Source: Isoetes taiwanensis (lineage: Eukaryota; Streptophyta; Lycopodiopsida; Isoetales; Isoetaceae). Taken from it: 64,000 nt of DNA. A program made the translations under genes and the position numbers. The stretch covers positions 3,942,792 to 4,006,791 of the forward strand of contig JAJEKV010000017.1 of assembly GCA_021234155.1 (NCBI GenBank), given 5' to 3'. Shown here in pieces: positions 1 through 10,143 of this stretch. Numbering within the stretch: position 1 is the first letter of the stretch; each line of letters starts with the position of its first letter. Under the pieces are notes generated by a model, which did not search any database, had not been told where the DNA came from, and saw only the letters and a list, made by a program, of their open reading frames with translations.

Positions 1-118
1 TGGCAGTACAACAGAAAGTGTAATGTCCTTTGATAAATATGCATTGACAGAAACTGTAGTTATATTGTGCATTCTGCTTTTGTTCAATTCAGTAATAGTA
101 TGATGGTACCTTTTATAG

Positions 119-3100
119 GCTGGCCCAGCGTATTGTGCATGGTGATGTTCCAGAGTCTCTCATGAATCGAAAGGTAAAGAATATATGTTAGAGATGCAGG
201 CTTACTAACGTTTGTTCCATATTCCTTGCAACACAAAGGAGACAATGTTTCTTAAAGAATAATATCTATGGCTAGAGTCTGGAATTGTTGCCTATCATAG
301 GTGAATGTTGAATTGCTTTTGCTCCCTTTAAGAACTTACCACACAATCATTTTTTAATTTCAACTTTACTCATACGTAATGACAAGAGTGTATGAATGTT
401 ATGATGATAACTACAAGCCAGCTTTTAAACTGCTTTAGTCAGACTTTAAACATTTTGTTTTCTATGCAGCTTATCTCTTTGGACATGGGCGCATTGATTG
501 CTGGTGCAAAATACCAAGGGGAGTTTGAGGATCGGTTAAAAGCTGTTCTAAAGGAAGTAAAAAATTCGGAGGGGAAAATAGTTCTGTTCATTGATGAGAT
601 TCACATTGTTGTGGGCGCAGGTAAGCATCCATAGGGTCTTATTTTGTTTCTACTTATGAATTAGAATCAGGTAATTATTTGAAGGGAATATTATAGTGAG
701 GAAAACATAATGTTAGAATTGGGAAGTTACAAAAAATCTTAAACACCATAGACCATCGCTGGAGGCCTTTAATAGACGAATGATGAAGGCATCAGCACGA
801 TCTTCTGATGCAACAACATGACAAGAATGATAGAGTCTCATGTTTGTAAGTTCATGCTCAGGTTAGCTTTGGAATCCTTGCTATCTAGGAACATTAAACC
901 ATTAGAAGTTGGACTTGTTGAATAGTCGACGATCGAACTTGCAAACTAGGGCAATTATAACTGGGATTGTGACATATACCATTTACAAATACCCTAATGG
1001 AACAGAATTTTTTTCTAGTGACATAGGTTGCAATTCCAATGTAATTGATAACAACTTTTGTATTATATATCTAAGTGTCAAGATTTACTGGATTCTTCAT
1101 AAGACATATCAATTAAGGCAATGACATGGTGCAAACATGTATGTACACATATATAAGAAGGTTATAAACATGCTTCAAATGATATGGATGCACTTGTTGT
1201 TTGATATTCAGGCGCAACATCTGGTGCAATGGATGCCGGAAATTTGTTAAAACCTATGTTAGGACGTGGAGAGCTACGTTGCATTGGTGCGACGACTCTG
1301 GATGAATATAGGAAATATGTTGAGAAAGATCGGGCCCTTGAGCGTCGGTTCCAGCAAGTATATGTTTCACAGCCTTCTGTGGAAGACACTATTTCCATTC
1401 TACGTGGCCTTCGTGAGCGCTATGAACTGCACCATGGAGTGAGAATTTCTGATGTAGCACTTGTTGAAGCAGCAGTGTTGTCAGATCGTTATATAAGTGA
1501 CCGATTTCTTCCTGATAAAGGTGCCTCCTTTTATACTTATTGTAGCTGTAGATATCATATTCTGCATGGTGCCATAACTACTTTTGTTCTGGCATGATGG
1601 TTGATATATGTCTGTTTATGCAGCAATTGACCTTGTTGATGAAGCTGCTGCAAAGCTGAAGATGGAAGCTACATCAAAACCGATTCCATTAGATGAAATT
1701 GATCGTGCCATTTTGAAAATGGAAATGGAAAGGCTTTCTTTAAAACATGATACGGATAAGGCTTCTCGAGAAAGATTAAGTCGTCTTGAGAATGAGTTGT
1801 CTGTTTTAAAAGAGAAGCAGAAAGAGCTTAGCGAACAGTGGGAGAAGGAGAAATCTGTTATGACATCCATAAAGTCCATAAAGGAAGAAGTATGTACTCA
1901 TTTGTTTGGTGTGTGCCTTATGTCTGCTTATTTTGTTCGTAATTTGAGATTGCCTGCGTTACCTGGACTTCTCATGGATTAATTTTACATTCTCATTGTA
2001 ACCAGATTGATCGAGTGAATTTAGAGATTCAACATGCGGAGCGTGAGTATGATTTAAATAGAGCAGCAGAATTGAAATATGGGGTTCTCATTTCTTTGCA
2101 AAAGCAATTAGATGCAAGAGAGCAGGAACTAGTGGCATATCAGACCTCAGAGAAATCTATGCTTCGAAAGGAAGTAACAGCAAATGATATTGCCGAGGTT
2201 GTCAGCAAGTGGACTGGTATTCCTGTGTCCAGATTGCAGCAATCTGAAATGGAGAAGCTTCTCCACTTAGATGAACAGCTTCATAAACGCTTGATTGGGC
2301 AAGATGCTGCAGTGAAGGCAGTTGCTGATGCAATCCGACGTTCCCGAGCGGGTCTTTCTGATCCTCACCGTCCTATTGCAAGCTTTATGTTCATGGGTCC
2401 TACGGGGGTTGGCAAAACAGAGTTAGCTAAAGCGCTTGCAGAATATCTGTTCAACACTGAACAAGCCCTTGTGCGATTTGATATGAGTGAATACATGGAA
2501 AAACATACTGTATCTCGTCTTATTGGTGCTCCACCAGGATATGTGGGCTATGATGAAGGCGGTCAGCTTAGCGAGAGAGTTCGCAGAAGGCCATATGCAG
2601 TGATACTTTTCGATGAGATTGAAAAGGCCCATCCAGATGTTTTTAACATCTTTCTTCAGATTTTGGATGATGGCCGAGTGACCGACACTCATGGACGCAC
2701 AATAAGATTCAACAATACTGTAGTTATCATGACATCGAACATTGGCTCTCAATTTATTCTTGGTAGTCTGGATTCCCCTGGAATGTCTAAAGAAGCAACA
2801 TATGAAATGATGAAGACCAAAGTTATGGAAGTGGCTCGTTCCACTTTTCGTCCCGAGTTCATGAATCGGATTGATGAGTACATTGTCTTCCAGCCATTGG
2901 ATCGTGAGCAGATACAAAAAATTGTTAGGCTACAGGTGAGTACTGATAATAACTTCTTGGTTTTGTTTTTGATACATCATTTGCGCTGACCTTGGATGGT
3001 TTTGTGATACAGCTTGACCATGTTCAGGAAAGGCTTAGAGATCGTAAGATTTCATTGAAAGTGAGTGAGAGTGCAGTTGAATTACTTGCCCATATGGGAT

Positions 3101-3318
3101 ATGATCCAAATTATGGAGCAAGACCAGTCAAAAGGGCCATTCAGCAGAATGTCACAAACGAGATTGCCAAGGGAATCTTGAGAGGAGACTTTAAAGAGGA
3201 GGATACCATTTCTGTTGACACTGAAATTGGCCTTGTTCCAGGAAATGCGCTTCCGCAACCCAAGTTGAAGATACAGAAACTTGAAGCATTGGAGGCAAAT
3301 CAGGCCATTGGCATGTAG
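119..3318 (+). CDS. CLPB3: ClpB-type Hsp100 disaggregase, chloroplast-type, 5' part missing
   Basis: AAA+ disaggregase that threads aggregated proteins through a hexameric pore with Hsp70 help; by its C-terminus the plastid paralogue. Exons with GT-AG borders and matching phases: 119-173, 470-620, 1212-1520, 1624-1889, 2006-2935 and 3013-3318 (stop TAG 3316-3318). Seen in order: first-domain pore loop ([10 protein letters not shown]), Walker B (VLFIDEIH), the coiled-coil M domain (exons 4-5), second Walker A (GPTGVGKT), second Walker B (VILFDEIE), NRIDE and the sensor-2 GARPVKR. The N domain and first Walker A lie upstream of base 1, so the gene is cut by the window edge. The tail ([11 protein letters not shown], then [12 protein letters not shown]) resembles plant plastid ClpB3 more than mitochondrial ClpB4; this is from memory of the families. 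No stop or frameshift is present, so the gene looks functional. The transit peptide that would settle location is not in view. Confidence 0.93.
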
Positions 3319-4525
3319 TCAACAAATTATGACTTTCATTCTAATGAGCAACTCTGTAAACAATTTTGTAAATTTGATATGAGAGTGTTTGCCCAATAGA
3401 CTATATGCAATTACATATCTATACGGTCTTTTAAAACAAAAGAATGCATGCAATTGGGGACGGTTTGGCAGCGACCGGGAGACGGCAACCGGAATCATGA
3501 ACCAATTGCATTACCCTCTATGGCCAAAATTTTTGTCATTTTCTAAAATGCTTGAGCTGTTCTTGACCTGCTGGGAGATGATTATACAGAAGGATCCAGC
3601 AAATGAGCATTCCCTGAACGCCTCACTTTGAGAAACTCAGGTTTAGAGCCTGGATAGAATTTAATCCACCACATTTCTCAGCTCTTGGGCCTTGCACCTG
3701 GTTATGTTATTTATTGCTGCCAGACCTGCATTTTCATGAGAAGGGGGCAAATCTGCAGTTGATGCACAAGGCAGGAAATTTTGTATCTACAAAATATCTA
3801 TACAATGTACAGAACTAAACCTTAGCCTAAGGCCAAAAAGTTTCAACAGAACTAAACATTGGGCTAAAGTCAAAGAGCTCTAAAAGGATACGGTAGCCCA
3901 TTTTCAAAGTCGACACAGATTTGGCCTTTCTTGTTTGGTTTTTCGACCGATGAAACCCATTTCAACTATCCACCTTAAAGATCAATCCAGCTGCCCGTGG
4001 TTTGTCAAATGCTTCTCTTACCTTTTTTTTGCGATTAAGATTCCAGATATATGTTTGTTGATTAGATCACTTTTGTTGTTGGAACAAGAGTAATCGTCAT
4101 TTCTGCAACCGATCTTTCAAATTCTCTTTAGATCTTTACAAGGCCATGCAAAGATGGCTTTAGGTTGCAGGCATATTCCCTGATATTTGAAGGTCAGTGC
4201 CAACCCACAAAAAGTGTCTACGAGGTGCTAGGATGCCGTCTGTGACCATCAGCACTAACCCAGCACTAATGGAGTTTCTGGTACTTCTTCGATCAGAATA
4301 AATAGCAGATCGGGCCGAAGTTTAGCCATGAACAGCTTTGATTTTTCATGCTTGTTGAGCATCCGTTGCTTCTAGTCATGATCGTCCACGAAGAATTTAG
4401 TAGTGTTTGATGTCTCCGCTTTCCTTTATCACCACAAATCCATTTTGAGAGGGCTCACATTTCTGAGAATTCCAACGGCAGGTAGCACTAAAGTCTAGTT
4501 GGTTAGAAGACCTTTCAAAAAAATT
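3319..4525 (+). other. ClpB 3' UTR and downstream spacer
   Basis: No coding sequence recognised. The first few hundred bases should hold the ClpB 3' UTR; no unambiguous poly(A) site could be fixed. The short open frame at 3389-3631 lies inside this presumed UTR and has no recognisable domain. Confidence 0.5.
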
Positions 4526-4710
4526 GGGAAATTTATCAAAATAACCCTAATTGTTGACTTAAATCCCCAAAAGCCCTTCGTATTTGTGAAATTCCTAAAA
4601 TGCCCTTAATTTTTAAGTATTTTCTCAAATAGCCCCTTATAACCTAAAAATCACCAAAAGCTAGAGATAAGCCTATCATTCTAATACTAGAAATGATCGA
4701 AGACAATTAA

Positions 4711-5198
4711 CTTAATGTTTTTATAAAAATCGTATTGAAGAGGAAGCTTTGTGTGCATCTTGTGGAGAAGCGCTTTATACCCATACATGTTACTTGTAGA
4801 GCTCATTTTGCTATTTATATGTTGTCTGTATCTATCCTCCAAATATTGAACTTCTTGAAAATAATCAATTGCTAATACCCCCACGGGTTCTATTGAGCTG
4901 TCACCCCAGTTTTTTCCATTGTTAGATGCACGGGCGTAGCTTCTCATTCTGACTCAGCTGGTCCATCTCGGACTATTTTCTCTGTGTCATTTGAAAATTG
5001 AAAAAAGCGTGTACAAGTGCACATTGTGGTAATGTCAGACATAATGAAGGCAGCTGCAGAAATTCTATTTGACATTTCTGTTGCATATTCATAATGATTT
5101 TTGAAATTTATTTTCCAAATTATTGTCATCTGTAAGAACCACTTCTTCTTAGAAATGATCCTCTATTGTAAATACGTGCTTTTTGGTGATTTTTAAAA
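4711..5198 (-). repeat. left arm of a large hairpin
   Basis: This arm is the reverse complement of 5394-5759, with few substitutions and two gaps (about 20 bp and about 100 bp longer here). Read on the minus strand, both arms keep a shared open stretch including QEVQYLEDRYRQHINSK and ALLHKMHTKLPLQYDF, which I do not recognise; it may be captured gene sequence. The arm also preserves the empty target site (at about 4709-4716) of the element inserted in the other arm. Confidence 0.85.
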
Positions 5199-5393
5199 GG
5201 GAAATTTACCAAAATAACCTTAATTTTGACTTAATTCCCAAAAAACCCTTTGTATTTTTGAAATTCCCAAAAATGCAGGGAAATTTACCAAAATAACCTT
5301 AATTGTTGACTTAATTCCCAAAAAGCCCTTTGTATTTTTGAAATTCCCAAAATGCATTTAATTCTTAAGTATTTTCCCAAATAGCCCTTTGTA

Positions 5394-5759
5394 TTTTAAA
5401 AATCATCAAAAAGCACGTATTTACAATAGAGGATCATTTTCTAAGAGGAAGTGGTTCTTACAGATGACAATAATTTGGAAAATAAATTTAACAGAAACGT
5501 CAAATAGAATTTCTGCAACTGCCTTCATTATGCTTGACATTACCACAATGTGCACTTGTACACACGCTTTTTTCAATCCCTGTCTTCTACCAGGAGGTAA
5601 TAATTCATTATTTTCAAGAAGTTCAATATTTGGAGGATAGATACAGACAACATATAAATAGCAAAATGAGCTCTACAAGTAACATGTATGGGTATAAAGC
5701 GCTTCTCCATAAGATGCACACAAAGCTTCCCCTTCAATACGATTTTCATAAAAGCATTA
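5394..5759 (+). repeat. right arm of a large hairpin
   Basis: Inverted copy of 4711-5198. It ends exactly where the nested 1,944-bp element begins. The spacer between the arms (5199-5393) consists of two direct copies of the element's terminal module. A transcript across both arms could fold into a hairpin of more than 350 bp. Confidence 0.85.
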
Positions 5760-7703
5760 GGGTATGGTCGCCCTCTGCCGTGACCCCACCTCGGAGCACG
5801 GGTCAGCCCCCCGTCCTTTCGCGGTGCAAGTCGTGTGCAGTTTAGATGACACACATATCTGCTCGGGTGATGTTGGACATGGGCAGAATGTAAGCATTGA
5901 GAGTTGCATACCTCTAATTAGACCTGTAGCAAAACCAATCAGCACACTCAATTCCCCATTGAAGAGGTGGGACTTGCCAGCTCCACAGCAACATGCTGAC
6001 ATTGGTCATGGCAACTCAATAAGACTGGACACATAGGGATGGGTGAACTATGCTGCAGCCAATTCAGGACCCCAACATGACCAAGATGTTGCAATAGACA
6101 AGGCAAGGATTATCAGGGAGATGGTGGAAATTGGGGTGGACCTTGCAATTGTTAGCCGTGTAACGGACGGGCATGGATGTTGGGTTTGCAAGAATATAGA
6201 GGGCTGAGATGGCTCGTGAAACCCAGCCAACTCCAAGGTTTGGGGAGGGGACCTCATTCATAACTACACCCGCTGATAGTCAGGTATGCTCGTTCACCTT
6301 GCACTCTTGATTTTAAGTTTACATTTTATTTGGCTCTGCTATTAACAGACAATATGCACAGATATCTGAAGACTCGGATGAAACCCAAGACAATTAAGAT
6401 GTCGACAACTTACTGAATGGAGTGAACTCAACCAATAGGGCCAGTAATCAAAAGATCAATGCATTATACAAAATTTTGATAATACAAAATTTAGCCCTGA
6501 GGCTTCACAAAATAAGCCCAAAGGGCTGTTTCACAACATAAACCAAAAGGAAGGGAGGAGGGGATCGTCCAGAGGGGCCTTCTGTACAAAGGGGCTGCAG
6601 CTCATTAACCCACGGGGCTCTGGAAGAGCACGTGGTCTCCTTCTGTGATCACGATCTGGCAATGGATGAGATCTGCTTTGGACTTCACCCGCTCAACCTG
6701 GGACACGATCTCAGGCGAAACCTCTACACTCACAGATGAACCCACGACTGTAGTAATCTCGGCCGAGGTTACTAAGCAATTCCTAACCCTGAAACTGTTA
6801 AGAGTCGTTGAAGTTGTCGAGCTCGCAGGCGAGGGCGGAGCGCTCGGAAGAGGGCGAGCCCTCTTGCTGGGATCAGAGCCGCCACCCCTAACCACATCCC
6901 ACCTCGAACCCGACCCAGGATAGCTGGTTCTCCTCGCGTGATCCATGGCGACTTCTTCTGTGCTGCAATGAAAAACGCCTGAAATCAGTGGCAACTCGAC
7001 ACCAAACACACAAGAGACGATAAGCGCTTACCTCCGACGCTTGGGGCCCCCGGGATGCTTGAGCGAAATGGAATAGTTGAGCTCTCAATTTAAACTAATA
7101 ACTGTAATGATGCCCCTTCCGCGTACCTGGCGGTTTCGAATTTCCAAAAATCGGCTTTTAAAGCCAAATTACCTTTTTTCTAAATGAGGCAGAGAATGTT
7201 CGGGCCAATTTGGATGCAGATTTGGGATTGCAGTGTGGAAAATCAGCTCGAATTTTGGCGAAGGAGAGCTAAAAAGGCAACGGTGACCGTTGGCAGGTAC
7301 CTCGATAGCTTGCGGCATATATATCGTTAGCTGGCACCGTAGGCTTCGTATACGGCATCTAGGCCCGCTGATATTAATGGGATGTGGCCCGACTGTGAGA
7401 GATGGTCATGCGTGCAGGTTCACTCAAGTGCTCGGTGGCACTTATCGCGCGTCTGCAGGCAATAACCCCCGTGAAAGGTGGCCTCGAGTACCACGCAGTA
7501 TGGTTAGGGGCCTCGCAACGGTGGACGCTACACCCCCCTAGCTTTAAGGCACCATAACTTTCTAGCTTGATATTTTTTGGTGTCCATGTCTTTGGAGAAG
7601 TTACAGACAACATTTGGTATCCAAATTAGTTGACGAATCGAGGGACGCGTGAAATCCGGTTGCGTTGGGCCAATTTGCCTCTCGGAACATGGCGACCATA
7701 CCC
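5760..7703. mobile_element. nested 1,944-bp DNA transposon with 13-bp TIRs and TA target duplication
   Basis: The ends are a perfect 13-bp inverted repeat: GGGTATGGTCGCC at 5760-5772 and its complement at 7691-7703. Both sides are flanked by TA (5758-5759 and 7704-7705). The other hairpin arm holds the uninterrupted sequence with a single TA, so insertion site and target duplication can be read directly. A TA duplication is usual for Tc1/mariner-Stowaway elements. No DDE transposase is visible, so it is non-autonomous. The interior is more GC-rich than its surroundings and carries a small ORF with a 5' UTR intron on the minus strand. Confidence 0.85.
6605..6946 (-). CDS. hypothetical 113-aa protein carried inside the nested transposon
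   Basis: Function not recognised. The ATG (6944-6946) follows a plausible 69-bp 5' UTR intron (6963-7031) with GTAAGC donor and TTGCAG acceptor. The protein has a Ser/Pro/Arg-rich N-terminal half (about residues 1-50) and a more ordered C-terminal half containing VRNCLVTSAEITTVVGSS and IVSQVERVKSK, with no signal peptide or membrane segment. A TATA-like stretch lies at about 7314-7326 on the coding strand. GC content and intron suggest a host gene or gene 5' end captured by the element. It could instead be a chance ORF; splice-site quality argues mildly for real gene origin. Confidence 0.4.
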   Translation of the reverse strand: MDHARRTSYPGSGSRWDVVRGGGSDPSKRARPLPSAPPSPASSTTSTTLNSFRVRNCLVTSAEITTVVGSSVSVEVSPEIVSQVERVKSKADLIHCQIVITEGDHVLFQSPVG

Positions 7704-8051
7704 TAAGTTAATTGTCTTCGATCATTTCATGTGTTAGAATAATAGGCTTATCTCTAGCTTTTGGTGATTTCTAAGTTACAAGGGGCTATTTGGGCAAATA
7801 CTTAAAAATTAAGGGCATTTTAGGAATTTCACAAATACAAAGGGCTTTTGGGAAATTAAGTCAATAATTAAGGTTCTTTTGGTAAATTTTCCTTTTTTTA
7901 AAATACAAAGGACTATTTGGGAAAATACTTAAGAATTAAGAGCATTTTGGGAATTTCAAAAACACAAAGGGCTTTTTGGAAATTTAGTCAACAATAAACT
8001 TCCACGTTTTTAGTTTTGTATTTGGAATTAAGGCTATTTTGGTAAATTTCC

Positions 8052-8406
8052 ATAGAATATTCAACATAGGCACAAAGTAAAAAACACAGCTACCAAATCT
8101 TTTCATGTAGACCCAAAATATGCCCTGTGCCAAAACTGTCTAACTAATTACACCTAACAAAGAGGCGTTATTATTTTATTCAATTCACTCCTCTCACCGA
8201 CCTCTTCATTATTTAATGGCCAAAATGTTCAAATCTTTTTCAAAGTACAAACTGGAAGTTTGTTCACTTAGCCCCAGATGTTCAAATCTTCTTCAATGTG
8301 GAAACTAGATGTTTGTTAACTTACTAGATTCTGTAGGGAGCAGACTGATGGTTACAAGGTCACTGTTCTACTCCTTTGTTATTTGGGAAGTATATGTGCT
8401 TCTTGC
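8052..8406. other. spacer with a short tandem repeat
   Basis: No gene. It holds two diverged copies of a roughly 53-bp unit (8225-8277 and 8278-8327, each starting ATGTTCAAATCTT). Confidence 0.5.
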
Positions 8407-8613
8407 TGTTACCGTTTGTGTTTTATATATAAAATGACGACTAGGAAGGTCTAGATGTAAGCTCCTAGAGAAGAACTAACTCTAGTGAGGCGTGACTATA
8501 GCATAAATAGTGATGCCATATCAGCAACAGATGGATGAGTCAGCATGCACATTTTCAATACACGTGGACATCCCCTGATCACGTACATGGCTGAAAAACA
8601 TAAGAAACTAACA
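8407..8613 (-). repeat. LTR-like fragment of an older element, interrupted by the copia insertion
   Basis: Bases 8455-8580 match 15350-15460 (shared core starting TAAGCTCCTAGAGAAGAAC). Across the copia insertion the sequence resumes at 13646 and ends CTAACA at 13673, followed by a purine tract on the minus strand (13674-13680). That is the layout expected for the 3' LTR start of a minus-strand retroelement. The two putative LTRs diverge outside the core, so the pairing is tentative. Confidence 0.4.
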
Positions 8614-8859
8614 TGTTAGAATATTGTATTCTACGTGTCATGATGACTAGGCACGCATGCTTGTTGCTGACATGGCATATCATTATGAGCCATAGTCACG
8701 CTTGCTGATGTGGCATGGAGCATGCTTGTTGCTGACATGGCAAACCTTTATAAGCCATAGTCATGCTAGTAGTTAGTTATCCAGTTGTGAGTAGGAGTGA
8801 AGCGTGTCATTTGTATCTTCTCTCTATTTTCAATACATTGAAAATCCTTAAGTCTTTCA
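8614..8859 (+). repeat. 5' LTR of copia element
   Basis: 246 bp, TG...CA termini, one mismatch to the 3' LTR. It contains an internal near-repeat of the phrase around GCATGCTTGTTGCTGACATG, twice. Confidence 0.96.
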
Positions 8860-8871
8860 TGGTATCAGAGC
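8860..8871 (+). promoter_or_regulatory. copia primer-binding site
   Basis: TGGTATCAGAGC immediately after the LTR, complementary to the 3' end of initiator methionine tRNA, the usual plant copia primer. Confidence 0.93.
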
Positions 8872-9279
8872 CGGATTTGAAAAAGGGAGGCAGTACAATT
8901 GTGGAACGTCGAATTTGATGTCAAATTTGTTCTTGATTTGGAATCTTTTCCAAATTTAGCCTGTCAACTGGAGCGGATTTGAGCAGGCTTTTCAAAGAGT
9001 CTACTCTTATCAAGATCGGGTGAATCAGGGTGGTATTCTTGTGGTTTCTGCAGTCTTTGGAATAGAGGTGGTTCTGCCTCAGAATCGTGAAATTCTTGGT
9101 CGGAAATTGATCTTTCTCTGCAATTTTCTTGCCGCTGAGGCCAGTTTTTAGCAGTATAGTTGAAATCCTATCAATTCTGGTGTATCTTTTCATCACTTCT
9201 GATACTTTCTTTGGAAGATTGGTCTGTTCTATCAAGTTTTTCTCGATCTTTGTGATCTATATTACAGTTTTACAGTCAA

Positions 9280-10143
9280 ATGGCTTCTCATGCTGATCCC
9301 TGGAAATATTTCACTCATCCAGTATTGGATGCAGAGAATTATTTTACTTGGAGGGATGCTTTCGAGACAAATCTAAATCTGAGAGATTTGGGAGATGTCT
9401 TTCTTTCCACATGGAATCCTATCAATGCAGAAGATCAAAAGAAAGATATGTATGCTTTAAATCATCTCAAGACTTGTATCTGTACGGATTTCCAGAGGGA
9501 TATTAGAGGATTCAAAACTTTTAAAGAAGCTTTTGTATTTCTTCAAAACACTTGTGTACAACAAGGAAAAGGACAGAGAATTATGTTTCAGAGTAAGCTG
9601 GACAATCTTAGACTGGAAGAGTGTAAGAATATGACAGATTACTTGCAACAATTCAAAGCCTTGAGAGAGAAGTTTTTTGGAGCAGGAGGGAGCATGACTG
9701 AGATCACTTTCATTATGTATGTTTTGAAAGGATTATCTAAAGAATATCAGCATATTATTGATCATTATCAAATGAAAGTCAAGATCAAGATTACCTTTAC
9801 TCAACTTCAACAAAAATTGCTGGATGCAGAATCAAGTAGGAAAAGAAGAGAACATTATGAGCATGCACACTATTCAGCTAAGTCTTCTTCTAATACTGCT
9901 TCTCCTCTTTCTTCCATTAATTCTTCCACAGAATTAGTGTCTAAATCCTCCTCTGATTCTGTTATATCATCTCGGGAACCTTATGCTTGTTGGTTTTGTG
10001 GAAAGAAAGGACACATCAAACGTGATTGTAGGATCGTGCTGCCAAATCGGTTAAGACAGATACTGTGGCAATTTCTCCTAAGCAAGAAACAAGTGCAAAT
10101 GTATCTCATATTTATGTTGGGGATTTTGAGCTTGGTTTTCTAA
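9280..10143 (+). CDS. gag: copia Gag polyprotein (287 aa, C-terminus frameshifted)
   Basis: Capsid part of the retrotransposon polyprotein, which packages the RNA into virus-like particles. The ATG at 9280 follows the leader. Residues about 15-190 are the gag capsid region of the UBN2 type; residues 237-250 form a CCHC zinc knuckle (CWFCGKKGHIKRDC). Just after the knuckle (about 10027-10032) a one-base change moves the reading frame, and the last 35 residues are out of frame with pol. Copia elements normally encode gag-pol as one frame, so this is most likely a disabling lesion, though a recoding site cannot be excluded. Confidence 0.88.
   Translation: MASHADPWKYFTHPVLDAENYFTWRDAFETNLNLRDLGDVFLSTWNPINAEDQKKDMYALNHLKTCICTDFQRDIRGFKTFKEAFVFLQNTCVQQGKGQRIMFQSKLDNLRLEECKNMTDYLQQFKALREKFFGAGGSMTEITFIMYVLKGLSKEYQHIIDHYQMKVKIKITFTQLQQKLLDAESSRKRREHYEHAHYSAKSSSNTASPLSSINSSTELVSKSSSDSVISSREPYACWFCGKKGHIKRDCRIVLPNRLRQILWQFLLSKKQVQMYLIFMLGILSLVF

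Larger units (their letters stand above)
4526..8051. mobile_element. foldback-type DNA element with long inverted repeats, split by a nested insertion
   Basis: The left end (from 4526) and right end (to 8051) are inverted copies of an AT-rich module built from short poly(A)/poly(T)-flanked phrases, starting GGAAATTTA on the outer sides. The long stretch 4526-4720 matches 7704-8051 in reverse. Two more direct copies of the terminal module begin at 5199 and 5278, in the middle. Between them lie two large inverted arms. No transposase is recognisable and no convincing target duplication is visible at the outer borders, so the class (foldback, MULE-like or other non-autonomous) is not settled. 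Confidence 0.7.

Noticed and set aside
2423-2917. 164-codon ORF antisense to ClpB exon 5
   Set aside because: Shadow of the conserved AAA+ exon on the other strand.
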